Shown here piece after piece: positions 13,737 to 20,878 of a stretch of DNA of 24,493 nucleotides. Each line of letters starts with the position of its first letter. The stretch's first letter is position 1. The DNA is taken from positions 1 to 24,493 of the IMG/VR virus record IMGVR_UViG_3300045119_000366. One strand, given 5' to 3'. The DNA comes from a virus. Both the position numbers and the translations under genes were made by a program. The notes under the pieces were generated by a model. That model made no database searches and had not been told where the DNA came from. It saw only the letters and a program-made list of their open reading frames with translations.

Positions 13737-15617
13737 TCAGTGCCTGGCCGGATCTCCAGAATTACGCAGCTGATCGTAGTCATTCATCGAGTCAGTGTCG
13801 CTGACCCCCAGGGATCGGAACGAGTCCATGCCGTTGATGACCTCCGGGAAGGGAGTGCTGTCATTCGAGCCGGCGGACGGAGGATTGGAGCGACTCGGCG
13901 GAATGAACTTTCCATCCTTGATGGTGCCCAGTCCACCGAACTTTCCAGCAGCACCCCGACCGATCGGTCGATCGTGCAGCACCAGGAAGGAGAGAGAGAC
14001 AGAGACGTGCCGGGGGACCTTGAGCCCCGGCCGCAGTTCCCAGGGAGACTCCGAGTAGTCGAACTCGAGAGACTCGATGATCCCCGGCAGTCCACGGGCA
14101 CCCTCCGGACCGAGGGCATTGATGACATCTCCCACTCGCAGCCTGACGACGGGTCCCGAGAGATAGAGCAGCTCCTGATCGTACTCTGGATAGACCATCG
14201 ACGTCAGCCAGCCCAATTTCTGATAGATGACCTCGACATCCTCAGGAGAGAACGCGACGAGCTTGAATCCCAGCGTCACGGATCGGTTAGTGCTGGTGTA
14301 GGTCGCGACAGGATCCGTGCGACCGAAGAATCCCTGCTTGTTCCACTCCGGAGCGAAGCTCTCATGGAGATCGGTGATGAACGGCCTGAAGTAGACGGTG
14401 CGAAAGGACCCATCGGCTGGACGGAGGTCTGTGAACGAGAGCGGCATGTACGCCGTGTCATCATCGATCACGTCGGTCGGTGACTGTCCGGCGGTGGTGA
14501 CGATGAACCCGTTCGCGTTGTCTGCGGCGAACCTGACAGGTATGATCCCACCCGGGAAGGCCGAGACCTCCAGCTTCGATGTCCCGATCGAGCTCGCCCG
14601 CTGGGCCTCTCCCGTCTCCGGCCTCCACTCTCCGGTCGGCAACTGGATCCGGTCCGCGGAGAACGCCGCGGCAGATGAGACGAGTCCCGCGGTCGGCTGC
14701 GGACCGTCAGCCCCCGGCGCGGCTCCCTTCGATGATCGGTACACGTAACGGGTGACTCCGGCGACGGGCACCATGTGTCCGCTCTTGTTCGTCCCGTCGA
14801 GGGCATCATCGACGAGCATCGAGATGGGAGCGACGGCGTGCTCTGGAAACACCGCGCCGTCGGCCAGGCTGTCCTGTCCCGGGAAATACTTGTTGCGTAA
14901 CTCGAGGGCGGCCTGGACGATGGGTTTCGGGATCCCGTCAGATCCCTTGACGAGATCGTCGACGAGCGAGGTGTCCTGGCTCCTGGCTCCCACCAGGCGC
15001 CCGCCGAAGTCTCGGGCGATGTTCTGCGGTCCGGTGGATCCGACCCCGATCGCTGCCTGGACGAACGGCGGATAGTGCACCACCCGGAACTCGTCATAGT
15101 TTCCCTGGGCCAGGGCGAGCTGCCGATCGTCGGCACCCGGACCGTGATTGACCTCGAAGAATCCTGGACGGGCAGTGATGTCTGAGGTCCCGAGTGAGTC
15201 GTCGAATCCGGTCAGGACCTGCGGGGTTCCTGTCAGGACATCGAGAGCGGCCGGGATGAAGTTCTGGGCGATGGGCGGCGGCGCGAGCGTCGCCGGGTTC
15301 CAGATCTTCCCGTGTCGATTGAGGACGAACAGTCCCAGCTGTTCAGCGGCGAATAGCGCGAGACCCGACGTCCCCAGGGCCGATCCCATCCGAGCGAGTT
15401 GTCGCGCATAGAGCTCAGGATCGGCAGCCAGCATTCCCGGTCCGGTCGCGATGGCAGAATATCGATCGCCGGCGTCCAGGTGCTTGAAGAGATCGACGAT
15501 GGCCCGATCTGTCGACCTGAGTGCGGACAGGACGTCGTTCTGCGGGTCTATGTCTCGAGATGAGAGGCCATGCGGCTGGGACGGGGTGGACTGGATGAAC
15601 TGACCGATGGTGGCCAT
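13737..15617 (-). CDS. Large tail/baseplate structural protein, 626 aa
   Basis: This virion protein is encoded immediately after the tape measure gene. The C-terminal third has strand-rich segments that resemble tail-tube-fold proteins of the baseplate/tail-tube junction: VTLGFKLVAFSPEDVEVIY, LGWLTSMVYPEYDQELLYL, GPVVRLRVGDVI and, after GLPGIIESLEF, a final VSLSFLVLHDRPIG. Such patterns occur in T4 gp48/gp54-like tube initiators, but the match is by feel only. The N-terminal 100 residues are helical. The ATG at 15617 overlaps the tape measure stop (ATGA) and has a Shine-Dalgarno AGGAG five bases upstream; a GTG one codon earlier is less likely. I place it with the tail tube initiator complex with moderate certainty. 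Confidence 0.75.
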   Translation of the reverse strand: MATIGQFIQSTPSQPHGLSSRDIDPQNDVLSALRSTDRAIVDLFKHLDAGDRYSAIATGPGMLAADPELYARQLARMGSALGTSGLALFAAEQLGLFVLNRHGKIWNPATLAPPPIAQNFIPAALDVLTGTPQVLTGFDDSLGTSDITARPGFFEVNHGPGADDRQLALAQGNYDEFRVVHYPPFVQAAIGVGSTGPQNIARDFGGRLVGARSQDTSLVDDLVKGSDGIPKPIVQAALELRNKYFPGQDSLADGAVFPEHAVAPISMLVDDALDGTNKSGHMVPVAGVTRYVYRSSKGAAPGADGPQPTAGLVSSAAAFSADRIQLPTGEWRPETGEAQRASSIGTSKLEVSAFPGGIIPVRFAADNANGFIVTTAGQSPTDVIDDDTAYMPLSFTDLRPADGSFRTVYFRPFITDLHESFAPEWNKQGFFGRTDPVATYTSTNRSVTLGFKLVAFSPEDVEVIYQKLGWLTSMVYPEYDQELLYLSGPVVRLRVGDVINALGPEGARGLPGIIESLEFDYSESPWELRPGLKVPRHVSVSLSFLVLHDRPIGRGAAGKFGGLGTIKDGKFIPPSRSNPPSAGSNDSTPFPEVINGMDSFRSLGVSDTDSMNDYDQLRNSGDPARH

Positions 15618-18325
15618 CACGTCTCCTGGGAGAGCATCTGCCTGACGATGTGACGACCGACCATCTTCCCATCGAGGTACACGTCACCTGCGATCAACTT
15701 CATGGCCTCGGGTCTGCCTCCTCGGACAGGTCCACGGGTGGTCGGACCGTCTCCCAGGGCCTGGGTGAGACGACGGATGGCGGCGACGGGACTCTGCACG
15801 TGTGAACCGGCCGATGACCGGAGCGGGACGACCGCCTCCGGTCCAGACTCTCCGATCAGGGCATGAGTGGGGCCGGTGACGATCCCGCCGGCAGCCATGT
15901 GCGGCTCGTTGGTCATGTGAGTGATGAGTCCTGACATGAGCTTCCTGATGCTCTTGGCCGAGTCGAAGACCGCCTCTCCCGTCCTAGAGACGGCGTCCTC
16001 GAGGTCCTTGTCGATGTCTCCCGCATATCCCAGCTCGACGGACTTGGCGCGCAGGTAGTCCTGCAGGCGCAGCTGGAAGAGCTTGCGATCGTACTCGCTC
16101 TCGTTCTTCAGCCTCTTCTTGAGGTGCTTCTCGATCTCGACCTCGGCCTCCTTCCCCTTCTCGAGACGATAGCGTTCCATCTCCATCTTCTTGAGGCGCA
16201 GGGCCTCGGCCTTGGGATCCTTCAGCCTCATCCAGTCGGGGGTCCCATTCTCATCGACGTCATCTTCGCCCAGCTTCCTGAAGTGGGCCGCCGGCTGGTT
16301 GGCGAGATGCTCGATCTTCGCCTCCTTGCGCATCCTCTCCTTGCGCTCGTCTCCCGTCTCGGTGATCATCTCGTAGAAGTTCTTCGATCCGAAGTGCTTC
16401 CCGATCGCGTCGAGCAGCACTCCCAGACCGTAGCCAGCAGCGAGACCGACGGCGGCGGCGGTGACGACGGCACCGATCGTCACGGCAGTGGCTCCACCGA
16501 CCGCGGCTGTCCCAGCCCCACCCGCCACCGTCGCCGCGGCGGGCGCGCCCGCCGAGGTGGCGGCACCTGCCCCGATCTTTCCCAGGGCACCGAAGGCGGA
16601 TCCCATGCCACCCGCCACGTTGGCCACCCCGATCGCACCCTTGATCCCGAGCCAGGCCGCGAGGATCGCCTGACTGTGTTCCAGCGTGAACTTCAACACT
16701 GGCAGGAGCTTCTCGCCCACGCTGACCGCGGTCGCCCCGATGTCCTTGAGAGAGCGGTAGAAATCCTGGGCGCCTGTCACGGCGGACTTCAGCCACGACT
16801 GGAGCTCCTTTCCCTGTGCGAAGGCGCTGATGCGGTGGAAGAGGTCTGTCGCGTCCTTCGCGAGCTTCTTCATGAATCCCTTCCACTCGGGATTGCTGGC
16901 CACGTCATCGATGAACTTCTCGAGACGACCGAAGACGGCGCCCATGACCTGACCGAAGCTCTTCGACTCCTTCCCGCCGGCGCGGGTCAGACCGAGGACA
17001 TCAGTGAAGGGTCGGATCAGCTTCGTGATCGATCGCGTGATCCGATCCCAGGCGGCTCCGAAGGCGAACATGGTCTGGGCGGTCGCGGCCATCTCCTTCC
17101 GGATCAGGACCTCGCTCTTGGCCTGCTTGGCCTTCGCCTGCTCCTGCTGGGCACGGAACTCCTCCAGCGTCTGCCCTGACTTGAGCATGCCCGCCACCTC
17201 CTCCTGGGTGAGGTGGAGGGTCTCCCCGATCAGCTCCCGCTCCTGACGAGAGATCTGATCGAAGCTCTTTCCCTGGGAGAGGAGCTGCTGACGGACGATC
17301 TCAAAGCGCTCGCCCGGATCCTGCTTGAGCATGAGATCCAGCGAGTCGATGGTCGTCCCGAAGACCGTGTTCAGCTTGGCGACAGACTGGGTGGTGGCGT
17401 CGAACGTGTCGGTGGCGTGCGTGAAGGCCTCGAGAGACTTGAGACTCACGCCCAACTTCTTGACGAACGCGGCCGACTGGAGCCAGACCCGCTGGCCCTC
17501 CTTCCCAAAGGAGATGACGTGGTCCCGACTCTCGACGACCTCCTTCGAGAACTGGTTGACGGAGATGTTGGCCGACTTCGCTCCCGCGAAGATCTCCCCG
17601 AACGCGTCCGAGGTCTCATCGGCGGTCTCATTGAGCTGGTACATCGACTTGAGGAATGCGCCGGCGGCGTCCCCGCCGAGCCCCAGTCCTCGAGAGATCC
17701 CGAGTCCGAGCTTTCCCCACTTCTTAAGCTCGTTCTCCGGAAGGATCCGACCGAATCCCTCGACGAACTCCTGGGCCATCTCGAGGCCCTGACCGAAGTT
17801 GTCTGTGAGACCCCGGATCTGTCCCTCCCACCGGATCGCCTCTCGGGTGAATCCCTTCATGTTCGGACTGAGGGATCCGATGCGCATGTTGAGCGCGCCG
17901 AGGGCCCGGGTCCACCTCTCGGAGAGCTCCCAGACCTTCCGCAGTCCGAGGTCCAGGTTGTGGATGCCCGAGTCGAACGTTCCCAGGCCGACGCTCAGCA
18001 TCGATTTTCCGAGCTTGTCGAAGGCCGCGACCATGTTCTTCCCGACGAACCTGGAGACGACGTTCCACTTTCCCGGGAGACGAGAGATCTCCTTGTTCAG
18101 GTCCCGCAGCTGGTTGATCTGAGCGCTGGTGTAACCGCCGCTCTTCTTCGCCGCAGAGGCGATCGCGTCCATCTGGTTCGTGATGTCGTTGTACTGGGAG
18201 TTGACGCTGGATATCTCGGCCGACCAGGACGTGTTGACCTTGCTGATCTTATCGAGCTTGGTCGTGATGTCTCCGAGATACGAGTCGATGGCCCGCAGGT
18301 CCGCTTTTGAGGGTAGGTGGGCCAT
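15617..18325 (-). CDS. Tail tape measure protein, 902 aa
   Basis: This protein sets tail length and is placed inside the tube during assembly. Long N-terminal helices with coiled-coil character span about residues 1-500. A hydrophobic Ala/Gly-rich stretch (about 562-642) includes segments like AVTIGAVVTAAAVGLAAGYGL that could form membrane-spanning helices on DNA ejection. Near the C terminus (about 810-837) is the phage tape measure signature GGIVTGPTHALIGESGPEAV. It is the longest gene of the tail operon and is followed by baseplate genes. At roughly 0.15 nm per residue the length predicts a tail near 135 nm. The start ATG is 5 bases after the small ORF upstream, without an obvious ribosome binding site, suggesting translational coupling. 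Confidence 0.93.
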   Translation of the reverse strand: MAHLPSKADLRAIDSYLGDITTKLDKISKVNTSWSAEISSVNSQYNDITNQMDAIASAAKKSGGYTSAQINQLRDLNKEISRLPGKWNVVSRFVGKNMVAAFDKLGKSMLSVGLGTFDSGIHNLDLGLRKVWELSERWTRALGALNMRIGSLSPNMKGFTREAIRWEGQIRGLTDNFGQGLEMAQEFVEGFGRILPENELKKWGKLGLGISRGLGLGGDAAGAFLKSMYQLNETADETSDAFGEIFAGAKSANISVNQFSKEVVESRDHVISFGKEGQRVWLQSAAFVKKLGVSLKSLEAFTHATDTFDATTQSVAKLNTVFGTTIDSLDLMLKQDPGERFEIVRQQLLSQGKSFDQISRQERELIGETLHLTQEEVAGMLKSGQTLEEFRAQQEQAKAKQAKSEVLIRKEMAATAQTMFAFGAAWDRITRSITKLIRPFTDVLGLTRAGGKESKSFGQVMGAVFGRLEKFIDDVASNPEWKGFMKKLAKDATDLFHRISAFAQGKELQSWLKSAVTGAQDFYRSLKDIGATAVSVGEKLLPVLKFTLEHSQAILAAWLGIKGAIGVANVAGGMGSAFGALGKIGAGAATSAGAPAAATVAGGAGTAAVGGATAVTIGAVVTAAAVGLAAGYGLGVLLDAIGKHFGSKNFYEMITETGDERKERMRKEAKIEHLANQPAAHFRKLGEDDVDENGTPDWMRLKDPKAEALRLKKMEMERYRLEKGKEAEVEIEKHLKKRLKNESEYDRKLFQLRLQDYLRAKSVELGYAGDIDKDLEDAVSRTGEAVFDSAKSIRKLMSGLITHMTNEPHMAAGGIVTGPTHALIGESGPEAVVPLRSSAGSHVQSPVAAIRRLTQALGDGPTTRGPVRGGRPEAMKLIAGDVYLDGKMVGRHIVRQMLSQET

Positions 18326-18330
18326 ATATG

Positions 18331-18555
18331 TTATCTGGTGTCAGGGGTAGGCTTTCTGCCCTTCACCCAGTCAGGAACCCTATTCGGACGTGCCTCGACG
18401 GCAGAGTTGGACTGCTCCCGATTGTGTCTGAGGATCCACCAGCGTCGGACAGCGACTGGCATGTCCCAGGCCTCCGAGTATGAGACCCCGCACTTGACGA
18501 CCTCCCAGATCTGTTCGTAGATGAACTCCTTACCTGGAAGGCCAAAAGAACTCAG
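18331..18555 (-). CDS. Small tail-assembly ORF lacking a usual start codon, probably made by frameshift
   Basis: The frame reads ...GKEFIYEQIWEVVKCG, then YSEAWDMPVAVRRWWILRHN, followed by a basic tail ending VPDWVKGRKPTPDTR. The compact helical pattern, with an aromatic/hydrophobic core and an 'MPxxxRxWW' turn, looks like the small proteins encoded just before tape measure genes. The frame is open from about 18600, but before the conserved-looking part it has no ATG, GTG or TTG, only a CTG (used here as the nominal limit). An internal ATG at 18462 would delete the first third. It overlaps the end of the gp26-like gene in the +1 frame, and the tape measure ATG follows by 5 bases. I infer that it is made as a frameshift extension of the gp26-like protein, like lambda G/GT-type tape measure chaperones. 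Confidence 0.7.
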   Translation of the reverse strand: MSSFGLPGKEFIYEQIWEVVKCGVSYSEAWDMPVAVRRWWILRHNREQSNSAVEARPNRVPDWVKGRKPTPDTR

Positions 18556-19354
18556 GGCCCATGGGCACGTCCACCTCCGAGGACTCGGAGCAGGATGGGC
18601 AGACGAACTCCTGGTTCATCTTGATGCCAGGCGTGATGTCCTTGATCTTCGTGCGGAGGTCACGGGCGTCCCGGGCAGACATGTTCCTGATGGCCTGGGC
18701 GAGCCGGTCCCTGTTCGTCTCTCCATTGATCGAGACGACGCTGGCGATGAGGCGCTGGGTGACCGCGCCCTCGACCGCCCCGGAGCGTCGGATCTTGTCC
18801 ATCACCTGGGAGAGCTCGCGCTCATCGTTCCCCGTGAGGAGCTTGAAGACCACCTTCTGTCCCGAGGGAGAGGTGTGAGCGAACAGGTTCTGCCCCGGAG
18901 TGATCGGCTCCTGACCCAACCGTGTGATCTCGAGATCGGAGAGGTTGAACTGGTAGTCCTTGGAGACCGCGTCGCACTGTCCGCAGGTGACCGGGATCCG
19001 ATACTCTGGACCGTATCCCGTGATGCGGATGGCGACGAGGATCGCGTTACGGTCGCCGACGATCAGTGACTCGGAGTCGATCGCCTTGTTGACCAGGCAG
19101 CTCCTCAGGAGGGAACCGATCGCTCGTCCCTGCTTCAGCAGGGCGCTGGACGTGAGGATGTCCTCATCCTTCGCCGTCATGGACCTGATCTCGACGCTCT
19201 CGGCGCCCCCTGCCGGGGAGTCAGGTGGATATACCTTCCCCTGACTGGGGAGTGGCACCAGCGAGGTCGGAGGGACATATCCGAGGTCTCCGGGACCGGG
19301 AGTGGGGACCGGCTCAGGTGATGACGTGCTGAGGCTGACCTTCTGCTGTTCCAA
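18530..19354 (-). CDS. T4 gp26-like baseplate hub assembly protein, 274 aa
   Basis: The protein resembles the T4 gp26 family, which acts in baseplate hub assembly. The segment LPSQGKVYP (about 35-43) followed by VEIRSMTAKDEDILTS is typical of this family and its relatives. It carries two CxxC pairs, C124/C127 (VTCGQCD) and C252/C255 (VCPSCSE), which may bind zinc together. The start is TTG, chosen because a strong Shine-Dalgarno (AAAGGAG) lies 6 bases upstream. The N-terminal 30 residues are Pro/Ser-rich. The gene ends at TAA 18530-18532, inside the next ORF, and a TTT-T run 12 bases before the stop could support a +1 shift into it. It lies between the tRNA cluster and the tape measure gene. 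Confidence 0.8.
   Translation of the reverse strand: MEQQKVSLSTSSPEPVPTPGPGDLGYVPPTSLVPLPSQGKVYPPDSPAGGAESVEIRSMTAKDEDILTSSALLKQGRAIGSLLRSCLVNKAIDSESLIVGDRNAILVAIRITGYGPEYRIPVTCGQCDAVSKDYQFNLSDLEITRLGQEPITPGQNLFAHTSPSGQKVVFKLLTGNDERELSQVMDKIRRSGAVEGAVTQRLIASVVSINGETNRDRLAQAIRNMSARDARDLRTKIKDITPGIKMNQEFVCPSCSESSEVDVPMGPEFFWPSR
18532..18555 (-). other. Candidate programmed frameshift region at the end of the gp26-like gene
   Basis: In the gp26-like frame the last codons are GAG TTC TTT TGG CCT TCC AGG TAA. After decoding TTT (18547-18545) the tRNA could re-pair with TTT one base downstream (18546-18544), moving into the small ORF that precedes the tape measure gene. The shift needed is +1 (or -2). 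I cannot tell whether slippage occurs at this run or at another site, such as AGG at the stop. Confidence 0.4.
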
Positions 19355-19409
19355 TCGATTCTCCTTTGGGACTTCAGGTAAGTAGTGTCAGGGAATAAAA
19401 TGAGAAGGA

Positions 19410-19481
19410 GCGCCTGGAGGGAATCAGACCCCCGACCACCGGATCATTACTCCGATCGCTCTATCACTGAGCTACAGGCGC
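19410..19481 (-). tRNA. tRNA-like gene, apparent anticodon AAT (Ile), atypical
   Basis: Acceptor arms GCGCCTG and CAGGCGC pair perfectly. The D arm is GCTC-AGTGATA-GAGC. The anticodon arm folds as a 6-bp stem (ATCGGA/TCCGGT, one T-G pair) with loop GTAATGA; with T at position 33 the anticodon reads AAT, isoleucine by the standard code. The T stem is GGGGG/CCCTC, but the loop reads TCTGATT instead of the usual TTCGATT, so positions 55-56 look swapped. No CCA is encoded. A34 is unusual for bacterial tRNA-Ile, so identity and function are uncertain. It begins 5 bases after the preceding tRNA-like element and lies in the long gap upstream of the gp26-like gene. Confidence 0.65.
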
Positions 19482-19486
19482 GCGCT

Positions 19487-19698
19487 TGGTGACCCGTCCA
19501 GGACTCGAACCTGGAACTTTCGTGAGAACTCTCACGTGTGTCTTATCCTGAGAGGACGTGAACATTGGATCGATGATCCTTCCTAGGTGATCTCGACAGA
19601 TTGAAATCGACGCTCTCTCAGGTACCTTCCTCGAGACAATGATGAGACACTAGTTTCTCGATTCATCGCTCGATTGGGTCCAATTAGACTAACGGGCC
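19487..19698 (-). tRNA. tRNA split by a ~120-base insertion in the D loop
   Basis: The 3' part is standard: T arm CCAGG-TTCGAGT-CCTGG, acceptor ACGGGTC, discriminator A and encoded CCA (ends 19487). The matching 5' part starts at 19698 and reads GGCCCGTTAGTCTAATTGGA: an acceptor complementary to the 3' side (one G-T pair), TA, then half a D arm. Its partner half, GGATAAGAC, lies about 120 bases further on. Joining them gives the normal D arm GTCT-AATTGGATA-AGAC. The repeated GGA at the two edges leaves the joint ambiguous. The inserted DNA is too short for a group I intron and I see no ORF in it. In the remaining anticodon region a 5-6 bp stem forms (CGTGAG/CTCACG) without a normal 7-base loop, so no amino acid can be assigned. 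It may be a broken gene or two fused remnants. Confidence 0.55.
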
Positions 19699-19701
19699 AG
19701 T

Positions 19702-19767
19702 GGGCGGGGCCGGCGTCGAACCGGCATCTCCGTAGTTTCCTGGGCGCTGACGTTCAGCTACCCGCCC
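19702..19767 (-). tRNA. Degenerate tRNA-like sequence
   Basis: Acceptor GGGCGGG/CCCGCCC, a D arm GCTG-AACGT-CAGC and T arm GCCGG-TTCGACG-CCGGC all pair perfectly, and the T loop has the standard TTCGA start. The 20 bases between D and T arms (GCCCAGGAAACTACGGAGAT) do not fold into a 5-bp stem with a 7-base loop. The D loop also lacks the usual GG. No CCA is encoded. Its only T in a possible position 33 would give anticodon ACG (Arg), with no supporting stem. It may be a decayed tRNA, or a tRNA mimic with a changed anticodon arm. Confidence 0.45.
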
Positions 19768-19773
19768 GAAAAT

Positions 19774-20061
19774 TCATCTCACAAGAGGCAGGTCCAAGAA
19801 GTGCCCCCTCACACTTGAGCGAGGTGCAGGACAGACTCCGATGGACATGGCCTGACCGGCATACCTCCCATCATTCTCGACGATCAGTCGATGGTCGACC
19901 CCTTTCGACACGAGGTCACGAGAGATGTCTCGAAGATGGTCCTCGTCTCGAGCATGGAGAGCGATGGCAAAGGTGCCGTCGGCAAGGTCTCCCGGACTGC
20001 TCTCTCCAGCCGCGTGGATCAGCTGGGCTGCCTGAAAACCGTGGGGCAGGTCCGCCCGCAC
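19774..20061 (-). CDS. Peptidyl-tRNA hydrolase 2 (PTH2)-like protein, start unclear
   Basis: The core reads like the PTH2 (Pth2/Bit1) family: a first strand and helix with RADLPHGFQAAQLIHAAGES, a middle strand and helix FAIALHARDEDHLRDI, then GVDHRLIVENDGRYAGQAMS and IGVCPAPRSSVR. PTH2 enzymes cleave peptidyl-tRNA to recycle tRNA; they are typical of archaea and eukaryotes but also occur in phages. The GTG at 20061 falls inside the first strand (the open frame continues upstream as HYCIV...), so this start would truncate the fold. Upstream the frame has no ATG, GTG or TTG before a stop at about 20116. An ATG at 20146 is in another reading frame, one base off, and runs for 19 codons. A +1 frameshift or a rare start (ATT) would be needed. 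It lies next to the tRNA cluster. Confidence 0.7.
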   Translation of the reverse strand: MRADLPHGFQAAQLIHAAGESSPGDLADGTFAIALHARDEDHLRDISRDLVSKGVDHRLIVENDGRYAGQAMSIGVCPAPRSSVRGHFLDLPLVR

Positions 20062-20162
20062 GATGCAGTAGTGGGCTACGTGCTCGGCCTCAAGCCGAGT
20101 GACAATGGGAAGAGTTCGCGATCATACTCTCATCTGAAGCTTTCATGATCTAACCTATGTCC

Positions 20163-20417
20163 TCACTTGGGCGCGATGACCAGGTTGGTGACAGATGCCA
20201 CCGGCTTGATGATCGGAGGACTCGGTCCCAGCAACGGATGAGGGGAGGCAGAGACCTTGAGGGCCACGGCTCCGATCGCTCCGAAGAGGGTCGCGATGCC
20301 CGTGGCCACCGCGAGATATTTCGACGGAATGAGCGACGTCTTCTGGAGATAGACATCGGCGGCGACGATCGCGGCAGACAGCGCAGAGATAGAGTTCAGG
20401 ATCGTGTTCAGGTCCAT
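20163..20417 (-). CDS. Small membrane protein, possible holin, 84 aa
   Basis: Two hydrophobic segments are visible: ILNSISALSAAIVAADVYL (about residues 5-24) and YLAVATGIATLFGAIGAVAL (about 34-53), joined by a short polar turn, with a Pro-rich soluble tail. Size and the two-span layout are those of class II holins, which form pores in the inner membrane at lysis. No endolysin is visible in the window, and the tail part is not basic as in many holins, so the call is tentative. The start at 20417 is chosen because GAGG lies 9 bases before this ATG; a TTG at 20432 is the alternative. It lies immediately after the 145-aa gene. Confidence 0.6.
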   Translation of the reverse strand: MDLNTILNSISALSAAIVAADVYLQKTSLIPSKYLAVATGIATLFGAIGAVALKVSASPHPLLGPSPPIIKPVASVTNLVIAPK

Positions 20418-20428
20418 GATGTCATTCC

Positions 20429-20866
20429 TCAATCCTGATCGGCGTGGATCTGCTTGACGGTCGGAAGTCCGAACTTCTGAGCGAGGAGATCGACCTCTTT
20501 CGCGAGGGCTCCACGACGCTCGTTCCAGTGGTGTTTGTCCTCAGAATCCTTGGCGCTCTTGGCCATCCGACCAGCGAACGTGAAACGACCGAGCTCAGAG
20601 TAGTACTGATCGTGCTCCGGATCCTGTTCCTCGGTCGGATCATCTCCAGAACCCTTGGCCGACTTGAGCTTCTCCTTGTCGGCCGGATGGATGTTGCCCG
20701 CGTACTTCTTGGCACCCTTGAGGCTCTTGAGAGAGTCCATCGAATCATCGGGACCTTCCTCGACCCGTCCGTCGGGCTGCAGCGGTCCGCCGCAGTTGGC
20801 GCAGACCGATCCGGAAGCCTCTTCCAACTTCCGCCTTCTCGTGAACACTTCTTTCAATGTCGTCAT
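20429..20866 (-). CDS. Unknown protein with one CxxC motif, 145 aa
   Basis: Residues 1-15 are a basic helix (TLKEVFTRRRKLEEA), followed by one CANCGGPL knuckle (C22-x2-C25) that may bind a metal with partners elsewhere or by dimerisation. Residues 35-100 are rich in Lys, Asp and Glu (KLKSAKGSGDDPTEEQDPEHD) and are probably disordered. The C-terminal part contains helices with aromatic residues (YYSELGRFTFAGRM, HWNERRGALAKEVDLLAQ). The start has the ribosome binding site AAAGGAA. No family is recognised. Position between the lipoprotein and the holin-like gene may indicate late expression. It is cytoplasmic by sequence. Confidence 0.7.
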   Translation of the reverse strand: MTTLKEVFTRRRKLEEASGSVCANCGGPLQPDGRVEEGPDDSMDSLKSLKGAKKYAGNIHPADKEKLKSAKGSGDDPTEEQDPEHDQYYSELGRFTFAGRMAKSAKDSEDKHHWNERRGALAKEVDLLAQKFGLPTVKQIHADQD

Positions 20867-20878
20867 GTCTGATTCCTT

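Noticed and set aside
16124-18310. Long plus-strand ORFs (351 and 365 aa) opposite the tape measure gene
   Set aside because: Leu/Arg/Glu-rich antisense frames of a helical protein; the tape measure gene on the other strand has a family signature.
19559-19680. Group I intron in the split tRNA
   Set aside because: The insert is about 120 bases, too short for P3-P9 cores, and sits in the D loop rather than the anticodon loop; no endonuclease ORF is present.
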